The notes beneath the pieces are model-generated. The model worked only from the letters and a program-made list of their open reading frames with translations, searched no databases and was not told where the DNA came from. Of a stretch of 64,000 nt of DNA, positions 32,920-40,269 are shown one piece after another; position 1 is the first letter of the stretch, and the number at the start of each line of letters is the position of its first letter. Source of the stretch: Larkinella sp. C7 (lineage in GTDB: Bacteria; Bacteroidota; Bacteroidia; Cytophagales; Spirosomataceae); NCBI RefSeq assembly GCF_006149005.1, contig NZ_VBSL01000001.1, positions 372,001-436,000 of the forward strand, written 5' to 3'. The translations under genes and the position numbers were made by a program.

Positions 32920-34167
32920 ATGGATCGCGTATTACCTAAACGATTTTGGACAAGCCAGCGGATTGCCATTGCAATTGGCGGAGTAGCCGTAATCGGATTA
33001 CTGGCTTACAACTTTCTATGGGCCGATCACCGTTCGAAACTGAACGTCGAAAAGGATAAAATTACGATTTCAACCGTTTCAACCGGCACTTTCGACGATT
33101 TCATTGTCGTAACCGGTGTGGTTCAGCCTCTGAAAACCATCCGGCTCGATGCCATCGCCGGGGGGTATGTGACGGAGAAACTCGTAGAAGGTGGGGCAAT
33201 GGTGAAACAGGGCGAAGTATTGCTGAAGCTGGAAAACCAGAACCTGCGACTCAACTTCCTCCAGTCGGAAACCGAAGCCAACCGATTGGTCAACGATTTG
33301 CAAAATACCCGTCAACGCCTGCGGGTGGAACGCTATACGCTGCAAAAAACACTCTCTGATCTTGATTTTCAGCTCGATAAGGCCAAAGATGCGTATGATC
33401 GCCAGGCGAAATTGTTTAAAGACAAAGCCATTCCTGAACAGGATTACCTGACGGCCAAACGGGATTATGACCGGCTGGTGGAGCAACGCAAAATTGAAGT
33501 GGAATCGCAGAAATACCAGCAGGAAAACTCCCTGATTCAGATCAAGCAACTGGAGGAAACGCTGGCCCGGACCCAGAAAAACGTGGCCCTCTGGCAGCAA
33601 ACACTGAATAACCTGGTGGTCAAAGCACCGGTTTCGGGTCAGTTATCGTCGATGGACGTGGAAGTCGGTTCCAACATCAACCAGGGCCAGAACATTGGCC
33701 AGATCGATGACCTCAACGGGTTTAAAATGCGGGTCGGCATCGACGAACACTACAACAGCCGCATCTTCGCCGGTTTGAACGGAACGTTTGAATACAGCGG
33801 CACCAACAACGCACTCCAGATTACCCGGGTTTATCCCGAAGTGCGGAACGGACGGTTTGAGGTGGACATGATTTTCCCGAAAGGTGCTCCGGCGGGGATC
33901 AAACGTGGCCAGTCGACGCCCATTCAACTCGAACTGGGCAAAGCTTCGAAAGCGACGTTGTTGCCCGTGGGCGGTTTCTTCTCAGATACAGGTGGCAACT
34001 GGGTCTATGTGGTAGACAAAGTGGGCAACCGGGCGGTGAAACGGAGCATTACACTGGGTCGTAAAAACCCCGAATATTTCGAAGTGCTGACCGGCCTCGA
34101 ACCGGGCGAACAGGTCATTACGTCATCCTACGAGAACTTTGGTGATAACGAAGTATTAGAATTTTAA
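32920..34167 (+). CDS. HlyD/MacA-type periplasmic adaptor protein
   Basis: The 415-residue product has an N-terminal membrane anchor (IAIAIGGVAVIGLLAYNFL, residues ~15-33). A split lipoyl domain follows, first half at GVVQPLKTIRLDAIAGGYV and second half at LVVKAPVSGQLSSMDVEVG, around a long coiled-coil hairpin (residues ~110-230, QSETEANRLVNDLQNTRQRL and later). A beta-barrel and membrane-proximal domain end the protein. Such adaptors link an inner-membrane ABC permease to the outer membrane. The frame extends upstream to 32848, but the sigma-54-like promoter and the family start favour MDRVLPKRFW. No outer-membrane TolC-like gene is seen nearby. Confidence 0.92.
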   Translation: MDRVLPKRFWTSQRIAIAIGGVAVIGLLAYNFLWADHRSKLNVEKDKITISTVSTGTFDDFIVVTGVVQPLKTIRLDAIAGGYVTEKLVEGGAMVKQGEVLLKLENQNLRLNFLQSETEANRLVNDLQNTRQRLRVERYTLQKTLSDLDFQLDKAKDAYDRQAKLFKDKAIPEQDYLTAKRDYDRLVEQRKIEVESQKYQQENSLIQIKQLEETLARTQKNVALWQQTLNNLVVKAPVSGQLSSMDVEVGSNINQGQNIGQIDDLNGFKMRVGIDEHYNSRIFAGLNGTFEYSGTNNALQITRVYPEVRNGRFEVDMIFPKGAPAGIKRGQSTPIQLELGKASKATLLPVGGFFSDTGGNWVYVVDKVGNRAVKRSITLGRKNPEYFEVLTGLEPGEQVITSSYENFGDNEVLEF

Positions 34168-34175
34168 CTCCGCTC

Positions 34176-34250
34176 AACTCTGCTATTCTCTGCTTAACTC
34201 CGCGAAATAGCTTTTTTGTATCGCGGAGTCAAGCAGAGAATAGTTGAGTT
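34176..34250. repeat. 30-bp inverted repeat between adaptor and ATPase genes
   Basis: Arms 34176-34205 and 34221-34250 match at 27 of 30 positions and share the words CTATTCTCTGCTTAACTCCG and TCGCGGAGTCAAGCAGAGAA in opposite order. The loop holds a T-run, and the outer flanks continue weakly. The ATPase starts 46 bp downstream, so this may be an attenuator or processing stem inside the transcript rather than a true terminator. Confidence 0.7.
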
Positions 34251-34295
34251 AAGCGAAGACTATCAGAGTTGTAAATCAGAAACCAGTCAGACAAT

Positions 34296-34973
34296 ATGAT
34301 ACGTACCGTAAACCTACAAAAAGTTTTTGCGACTGAAGAAGTCGAAACCACCGCGCTGCACGGCATTTCCATGGATGTCAAGGACGGCGAATTTGTGGCT
34401 ATGATGGGTCCGTCGGGCTGTGGAAAGTCCACGCTGCTCAACATCCTCGGCCTGCTGGACAACCCGTCGGAAGGCGAATACCACTTCTACGGCACCGAGG
34501 TGTCGAAGATGTCGGAACGCCAGCGGGCGCAGTTGCGGAAAGGCTCCATCGGCTTTGTGTTTCAGAGCTTTAACCTCATCGACGAGCTAACGGTTTACGA
34601 AAACGTCGAACTGCCGCTGCTGTATCTGAAAACCCCCGCCGAAGATCGCAAAAAGGCGGTCGAGGAGGTGCTCGAACGGATGAACATCATGCACCGTCGC
34701 AACCACTTTCCGCAGCAGCTATCGGGTGGTCAGCAGCAACGGACGGCCATCGCCCGCGCGGTGGTTGCCAAGCCCAAGATGATCCTGGCCGATGAGCCGA
34801 CCGGTAACCTTGACTCCACCAACGGGGAGGAAGTGATGAAATTGCTGAACCAGTTGAACACGGAAGGAACGACCATCATCATGGTGACGCACTCACCCTA
34901 CGATGCCGGTTTCGCCCACCGCATCGTCAACCTGTTCGATGGCAAGATTGTGACGGAGAATTTCCACGTGTAA
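34296..34973 (+). CDS. ABC transporter ATP-binding protein (MacB/LolD type)
   Basis: The 225-residue ATPase has Walker [10 protein letters not shown] at residues 38-46, the Q-loop [19 protein letters not shown], signature [14 protein letters not shown] and Walker [14 protein letters not shown], then an H-loop [14 protein letters not shown]. The N-L-I-D-E-L-T-V-x-E-N-V-E pattern is characteristic of the MacB/LolD/FtsE-like class that powers FtsX-type permeases (mechanotransmission ABC systems, type VII). It is the only ATP-binding gene in the cluster, so if the following nine permeases work here they must share it or use another ATPase elsewhere. There is no fused membrane domain. Confidence 0.97.
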   Translation: MIRTVNLQKVFATEEVETTALHGISMDVKDGEFVAMMGPSGCGKSTLLNILGLLDNPSEGEYHFYGTEVSKMSERQRAQLRKGSIGFVFQSFNLIDELTVYENVELPLLYLKTPAEDRKKAVEEVLERMNIMHRRNHFPQQLSGGQQQRTAIARAVVAKPKMILADEPTGNLDSTNGEEVMKLLNQLNTEGTTIIMVTHSPYDAGFAHRIVNLFDGKIVTENFHV

Positions 34974-34978
34974 TACAT

Positions 34979-35034
34979 CCGAACCGGCATTAAGCTGAGT
35001 TCACTGATTAGAACTCAGCTTAATACCGGTTCGG
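34979..35034 (+). terminator. Strong 23-bp hairpin after the ATPase gene
   Basis: Arms 34979-35001 and 35012-35034 (CCGAACCGGCATTAAGCTGA on the left) pair with one C/T difference that can form a G-U pair; the loop is 10 nt. It begins 6 bp after the stop codon. A T-run (CCTTTTTATG) follows about 5 bp later, so partial termination between ATPase and permeases is plausible. Confidence 0.65.
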
Positions 35035-35044
35035 AAACCTTTTT

Positions 35045-35239
35045 ATGAAAACGCTGATCCTTTTGTTTCTCATGGTGTGCATCGGCCAGTCGGCTTCGGC
35101 CATTGGTCATCCACACAACCTTTTTTCGGCCCACCGGAAGGTGAAACAGTACGTCCCAAAGACGAAGGATAGCCAGCGAACTCCTTGCCAGTTATCCCAA
35201 CCAATGCTGGTGAAGTTCGTGCGGACTCTGGCACAGTAG
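35045..35239 (+). CDS. Possible small secreted peptide between ATPase and permease 1
   Basis: A 64-codon frame begins MKTLILLFLMVCIGQSASA, a textbook signal peptide with A-x-A cleavage, followed by a basic, His- and Lys-containing mature stretch of ~45 residues (IGHPHNLFSAHRKVKQY). It starts 10 bp after the hairpin and ends 33 bp before the first permease, so it would be co-transcribed. I know of no family for it. A signal-peptide-bearing ORF in this location is unusual enough to be listed, but coding status is uncertain. Confidence 0.4.
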   Translation: MKTLILLFLMVCIGQSASAIGHPHNLFSAHRKVKQYVPKTKDSQRTPCQLSQPMLVKFVRTLAQ

Positions 35240-35272
35240 TACGACGGCTCACCGACGATTCCGCTTTTTCTT

Positions 35273-37693
35273 ATGCTTCTCAACTACACTAAAATAGCGC
35301 TGCGTAACCTGTGGAAACACAAAACGTTTGCGCTGGTCAATGTCATTGGCATGTCGGTAGCGTTTGCGAGCTGCCTTTTGCTGTTTCTGGCGGCCTGGTC
35401 GCACCTGACGTTCGATAATTTCCACACCAACGGCAAGCAATTGTTCATGGTGTATGAGCAGTCGGGACCCACGAACAAATCGGCGACGATGCCCGCTCCC
35501 CTGGCACCGTCGCTCCGGAAAGAACTCCTGCCCGAGATTGCGCACATTACGCGGGTGGTTGATGGCGGTGGAGCGGTTCGGTACGGCGATCAGGAATTTG
35601 ACAAGAGCGTCCGCTTTGTCGATCCCGATTTTTTCGAAATGTTTTCGTTCCCGATGCGGAAGGGCAATTCCCTCACCGTTCTGAACAGCCTGAGTAACAT
35701 CGTCATCAGCGAAAAAACCGCCCAGTCGATTTTCGGTTCCACCGACCCCATCGGAAAAACCCTGTCGCTGCGGTTAAACGAAACCTGGAAACCGTTCGTG
35801 GTGTCGGGCGTGGTTGCCGATGCGCCCACCAATTCCAGCCTGAAGTTCGATCTGCTGGCCCGGTTTGAAGCCTACCCGGAATACCAGCAGAACAAAGACC
35901 AGTGGGACAACCGGTTTCATTCGGTATTCGTCCAGGTCGACCCGAAAATCAGCGAAGCCACGTTCGAACAACGACTCCGGCCTTTCGTCACCAAATACCT
36001 CGCCAATTCGATTCTGAACCTTAAACGCGACGGCGGTCAACCCGACGAAAACGGCGACCTGACCAGCCTGCGGTTGTTGCCGATGACCGATATGCACTTC
36101 GACACCGAGGTGGGCGGAGGCAATGGTTCACCCGTCAAACGCTCCTACCCGATTCTGCTGCTGGTGGTGGCCGGTTTTATCGTGCTGATTGCCTGCATCA
36201 ACTTCATCAATCTTTCTACGGCCCGGTCCATGACGCGCTCCCGCGAAGTTGGTATGCGCAAGGTGCTGGGGGCCTTAAAACAACAACTGGTCTTTCAATT
36301 CTGGGGCGAAGCCTTCATTCTTTGCCTGATTTCGCTGGTCCTGGGCGGTTTGCTGGTCACGGCTCTGGTCGCCGAGTTGAACAGCATTCTACGAACCAAA
36401 GCGTCCCTCTCCTCCCTCGCCGACCCTACCGTAATCATCTCCATGCTGACGGCTTTCCTGGTGATCACCTTCGTGGCTGGCGGCTATCCGGCGCTGTTTG
36501 TGGCCCGCCTGAACACCACACAGATTCTGAAAGGAAAAGTTTCGCTGGGGAAAACCGGAGCGGTTCGCAACACCCTGCTCATCGTTCAGTTTGCCATTGC
36601 CACGTTCCTGATGGCGTGTACGCTCATTGCCTGGCAACAAGTCAACTTCCTGCGCACGATGCCGCTGGGATTCAATGAAAATCAGGTCATTAGCATTCCC
36701 ATTGGCAGTTCGATCAATGGACGGCAGGCGTTAAACCTCTTCCGGGATAAGCTGGCGCAACAGCCCCGGGTGCTGAGTGTGACGGGCGCGTACAAGAACT
36801 TTGGCCGTGGTCTGGATGGTTCCAGCGTGACGTCGATTGTGGGCTTTGACCACAAAAACCGGACGATTCGGAGCCACTGGCAACCCGTCGATTACGACTA
36901 TCTGAAAACCCTGGACATCAAACTATTGGCCGGGCGCGATTTCTCCCGCCAGTACGCGACCGATACCACCACCAGCGTCATCATCAACGAAACGATGGCA
37001 AAAGAACTGGGCGAGAAAAACCCGGTCGGCACCTTGCTGAACGTGAACGATGGCGAACCTCCGCTGGTAGTCATCGGTGTGGTAAAAGACTACCACCACG
37101 AATCGCTCAAGAAAACCGTGCAGCCCAATACCCTTCTGATGAGCCACGACTGGCCGATTGGCTACGTGCTGGTCAAAATTGCTCCGGACAACGTGCCGGC
37201 CACGATGGCGGTTTTGAAAAAAGCGTGGGAGGAAGTTTCTCCAAAATCTGAATTTGAAGGCAGTTTCCTCGACGAAAATACCGACCGGCAATACCAGTCG
37301 GAAGAACAAATGGCGAAACTATTCATTACGGCCGCCGGGGTGGCCATCGTGCTGTCGTGCATGGGCCTGTTTGCCATTGCCATCATGATCATGGCGCAGC
37401 GGATCAAAGAAATTGGCGTGCGTAAAGTGCTGGGTGCCAGCGTCACCAGCATCGTCATCCTGTTGTCGAAAGATTTCCTGAAACTGGTCCTGATCGGGAT
37501 TGTCATTGCGTCTCCGCTGGCGTGGTGGCTGATGAGCCAGTGGTTGCAGGAATACGCCTTCAAGATCGAACTGGCGTGGTGGATGTTCGCCGTCGCGGGC
37601 TTGCTCGCCATTCTGATCGCCTTTGCCACGGTCAGTTTTCAGAGCATCAAAGCGGCTTTGACCAATCCGGTATCCTCACTTCGTTCGGAGTGA
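35273..37693 (+). CDS. FtsX/MacB-type ABC permease, array member 1 of 9
   Basis: The 806-residue protein has the MacB permease layout: membrane helix at residues ~20-43, periplasmic core domain to ~280, FtsX domain with three helices (~287-410, motif SREVGMRKVLGA near 323), a fifth helix at ~430, second periplasmic core (~455-680), then a final FtsX domain (~683-800, motif RIKEIGVRKVLGAS near 710). MacB-type proteins do not form a channel through the membrane but transmit ATP-driven motion to the periplasm. This member is the most divergent near the last domain (GLFAIAIMIMAQRIKE instead of GLATFT-x-x-QRTKE) and ends in ALTNPVSSLRSE rather than ALMNPV. It is the first permease after the ATPase. 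Confidence 0.95.
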   Translation: MLLNYTKIALRNLWKHKTFALVNVIGMSVAFASCLLLFLAAWSHLTFDNFHTNGKQLFMVYEQSGPTNKSATMPAPLAPSLRKELLPEIAHITRVVDGGGAVRYGDQEFDKSVRFVDPDFFEMFSFPMRKGNSLTVLNSLSNIVISEKTAQSIFGSTDPIGKTLSLRLNETWKPFVVSGVVADAPTNSSLKFDLLARFEAYPEYQQNKDQWDNRFHSVFVQVDPKISEATFEQRLRPFVTKYLANSILNLKRDGGQPDENGDLTSLRLLPMTDMHFDTEVGGGNGSPVKRSYPILLLVVAGFIVLIACINFINLSTARSMTRSREVGMRKVLGALKQQLVFQFWGEAFILCLISLVLGGLLVTALVAELNSILRTKASLSSLADPTVIISMLTAFLVITFVAGGYPALFVARLNTTQILKGKVSLGKTGAVRNTLLIVQFAIATFLMACTLIAWQQVNFLRTMPLGFNENQVISIPIGSSINGRQALNLFRDKLAQQPRVLSVTGAYKNFGRGLDGSSVTSIVGFDHKNRTIRSHWQPVDYDYLKTLDIKLLAGRDFSRQYATDTTTSVIINETMAKELGEKNPVGTLLNVNDGEPPLVVIGVVKDYHHESLKKTVQPNTLLMSHDWPIGYVLVKIAPDNVPATMAVLKKAWEEVSPKSEFEGSFLDENTDRQYQSEEQMAKLFITAAGVAIVLSCMGLFAIAIMIMAQRIKEIGVRKVLGASVTSIVILLSKDFLKLVLIGIVIASPLAWWLMSQWLQEYAFKIELAWWMFAVAGLLAILIAFATVSFQSIKAALTNPVSSLRSE

Positions 37694-37694
37694 A

Positions 37695-37767
37695 GAGTTA
37701 TGAATTATGAGTGAAGAGTTAAAATGGATGTCTGCATTTCTAACTCTTCACTCATAATTCATAACTC
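37695..37767. repeat. Perfect 27-bp hairpin between permeases 1 and 2
   Basis: Arms 37695-37721 (GAGTTATGAATTATGAGTGA, then AGAGTTA) and 37741-37767 are perfect reverse complements around a 19-nt loop, starting one base after the stop codon. The arm is built of the GAGTTATGA/AGTGAAGAGTT words seen in the other permease gaps. Confidence 0.8.
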
Positions 37768-37782
37768 ATAATTTCATACAAC

Positions 37783-40200
37783 ATGCTAACGAACTATTTC
37801 AAAATCGCGTTTCGGAACCTGGTGCGCCATAAGGTTTTTTCGGCCATCAACATCGTCGGGCTGTCCATCGGGATTGCGGCTTGTCTCCTGATTCTGCAAT
37901 ACGTGGATTTTGAGCTGAGCTACGACCAGTTTCACACGAAGGGCGATCGGATTTACCGCGTCAAACAGGACCGGTATGATAAAGGCAAACTGAGCACGCA
38001 ATGGGCCGGGGGTGCTCAAGCGGCTGGCAACTCGTTCAAAGCGACGTTTCCGGAGGTGGAAGATTACGTCAAAGTGCTGAAACGCCGGGCGTTGATTGCC
38101 GATTATGGCGAAAAAAGCCTGAAAGTCGAGAAAGTCTTTGTGGCCAGTCAATCGTTCTTCAAAATCTTCTCCTATCCCCTGTTGGCCGGTGATCCTACCA
38201 CCGTGCTGGCCGAACCCAATACCGTCGTTCTATCCGAAACCGTTGCGAAAAAGCTGTTTGGGAACGAACAACCGATGGGCAAAACCATCCGGTTCAACCA
38301 GCGGAAGGCGGTTAAAGTAACGGGCGTTTACAAGGATATGCCGGCCAATACACACCTGCACGCGGATCTGCTGATTCCGCACGTGACGTTTGTGAAAGAG
38401 ATGGGGCCGGACAACAACCCGGACAATGCCTGGATGTGGGACGGGGCGCTGTCGTATTTGCTGCTCCGCCCCGACGCGAATCCCAAAGCCCTCGAAGCCA
38501 AATTTGTGCCGTATATCGAAAAAACCATTGGGGCCGAACTGAAAAAATACGATGCCGGTGCGGTCTATACGCTGCAACCCCTGAAAGACATTCACCTCTA
38601 CTCGCACCTGATGGAGGAAGCCGAACCCAATGGCGACGGCAACACGGTGTATCTGCTACTGGCGATTGCGTTTTTCATCGTCGTCATTGCCTGGGTCAAC
38701 TACATCAATCTGGCCACGGCGCGGGCCATCAACCGGGCCAAGGAGGTTGGAATTCGCAAAGCCGTCGGTTCGCAGCGCGGGCAGTTGATCCGGCAATTTC
38801 TGATCGAATCGGTGTTGCTGAATGGCCTGGCGGTGGTTCTGGCGCTGGGGTTTGTCGTGGCCGTGATGCCGCTGTTCAACGCACTGTCGGGCCAGCACCT
38901 GACGTTATCGCTGCTGGGAAACGGGTCGTTCTGGCTGGCCTTAACCGCGTTGTTCGTCATCGGAACCTTCTTTTCGGGTTTATACCCGGCTTTTGTTTTG
39001 TCCGGTTTCCGGCCCGTAACGGTATTGAAAGGCAAGATGGTGACATCGCGGCAGGGCATCATTCTGCGGAAATCGCTGGTCATTTTTCAGTTTGCGGCTT
39101 CGCTGTTTCTGCTCGTCGGCACGCTGGCGGTTTTTCGGCAGATCAGCTTCATGCAGGAACAAAGTCTGGGCATCAACATCGATCAGACGCTGGTGGTCAA
39201 TCCGCCCATCATCCGGCTGGATTCCACGTTCATGCGGCAGATGGTGGCTTTTAAAGAGGAATTGCTGCGCCAGCCCGCCATTCGGCACGTGGCCGCGTCG
39301 TCGGTGGTGCCGGGTCAGGCGTCGGACTGGAATGCGGGCGGCATTCGATTGAAAGGCACCGACGAAAGCAAGGGAAGTCAATACCGGGTGATTGCCGTCG
39401 ATTACGATTTTCTGAAAACCTTCGACCTGAAACTGCTGGCCGGGCGCGACTTCTCGAAAGAATACGGACTGGAAAAGAAAGCCGTCATTTTTAACAAGAT
39501 GGCAATCAAACAACTGGGTTTCAACAACCCGGAAGAGTCGATTGGCAAAGAAATTGATTTCTGGGGTGAAACGTTTACCATCGTGGGCGTCACCGACAAT
39601 TTCCACCAGCAATCGCTGCGGGATGCTTTTGAGCCCTTGATTCTCCGACTCATTCCGGACGCAGGCGGTTATTTTTCGATCAAAATGGCGTCCAGTCAAC
39701 TGAACACCACGATTGCTACCGTCCGGAGCGAATGGAACCGGTTTTTCCCCGGCAATCCGTTTGAATATTTCTTTCTGGACGAACACTTCAATGCGCAATA
39801 CCAGGCCGATCAGCGGTTTGGGCAGGTGTTCGGGCTGTTCACCGGTTTAGCCATTCTGGTGGCCTGTCTGGGCTTGTTCGGTCTGGCGTCGTTCACCACG
39901 GCCCAGCGGACCAAAGAAATCGGTATTCGCAAGGTGCTGGGGGCGACGGTGCCCGAGATCGTGCGGATGCTGTATAAAGAATTTGCGATTTTGATTCTGA
40001 TTGCCTGCGTGGTAGCGACTCCGCTGGCGTGGCTGGCCGTGAGCCAGTGGCTCAACACGTATGCGTTCCGGGCCGATATAAACTGGTGGCTTTTTGCACT
40101 CCCGTTCGTGCTGGTGCTGGCGATTGCGTTGCTGACGGTTTCGTTTCAGTCCGTAAAAGCGGCTCTAATGAATCCAGTTACTTCGCTGCGGTCGGAATAA
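37783..40200 (+). CDS. FtsX/MacB-type ABC permease, array member 2 of 9
   Basis: The 805-residue permease starts MLTNYFKIAFRNLVRHKVF; first FtsX motif AKEVGIRKAVGS near residue 319, last RTKEIGIRKVLGA near 709. The coupling-helix region after the last motif reads TVPEIVRMLYKEFAILI, whereas the other members have LLSKDFLKLV there, so its ATPase interface may differ. The second periplasmic core includes PGQASDWNAGGIRLKG and FLKTFDLKLLAGRDF, the latter shared with most members. The C-terminus ALMNPVTSLRSE is canonical. It sits between two hairpins, 89 bp after permease 1 and 69 bp before permease 3. Confidence 0.95.
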   Translation: MLTNYFKIAFRNLVRHKVFSAINIVGLSIGIAACLLILQYVDFELSYDQFHTKGDRIYRVKQDRYDKGKLSTQWAGGAQAAGNSFKATFPEVEDYVKVLKRRALIADYGEKSLKVEKVFVASQSFFKIFSYPLLAGDPTTVLAEPNTVVLSETVAKKLFGNEQPMGKTIRFNQRKAVKVTGVYKDMPANTHLHADLLIPHVTFVKEMGPDNNPDNAWMWDGALSYLLLRPDANPKALEAKFVPYIEKTIGAELKKYDAGAVYTLQPLKDIHLYSHLMEEAEPNGDGNTVYLLLAIAFFIVVIAWVNYINLATARAINRAKEVGIRKAVGSQRGQLIRQFLIESVLLNGLAVVLALGFVVAVMPLFNALSGQHLTLSLLGNGSFWLALTALFVIGTFFSGLYPAFVLSGFRPVTVLKGKMVTSRQGIILRKSLVIFQFAASLFLLVGTLAVFRQISFMQEQSLGINIDQTLVVNPPIIRLDSTFMRQMVAFKEELLRQPAIRHVAASSVVPGQASDWNAGGIRLKGTDESKGSQYRVIAVDYDFLKTFDLKLLAGRDFSKEYGLEKKAVIFNKMAIKQLGFNNPEESIGKEIDFWGETFTIVGVTDNFHQQSLRDAFEPLILRLIPDAGGYFSIKMASSQLNTTIATVRSEWNRFFPGNPFEYFFLDEHFNAQYQADQRFGQVFGLFTGLAILVACLGLFGLASFTTAQRTKEIGIRKVLGATVPEIVRMLYKEFAILILIACVVATPLAWLAVSQWLNTYAFRADINWWLFALPFVLVLAIALLTVSFQSVKAALMNPVTSLRSE

Positions 40201-40201
40201 T

Positions 40202-40238
40202 GAGTGAAGAGTTGGCTGATACATTCAACTCTTCACTC
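40202..40238. repeat. 13-bp hairpin between permeases 2 and 3
   Basis: Perfect arms GAGTGAAGAGTTG (40202-40214) and CAACTCTTCACTC (40226-40238) with an 11-nt loop. Further AACTCTTAACT words follow up to the A-rich leader of permease 3. Confidence 0.75.
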
Positions 40239-40269
40239 TTAATTCTTCACTCTTAACTAAAAAAAGGGT

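Noticed and set aside
38436-39254. 272-codon plus-strand frame within permease 2
   Set aside because: Alternative-frame shadow, rich in Arg/Gly/His, and overlaps a fully conserved permease frame.
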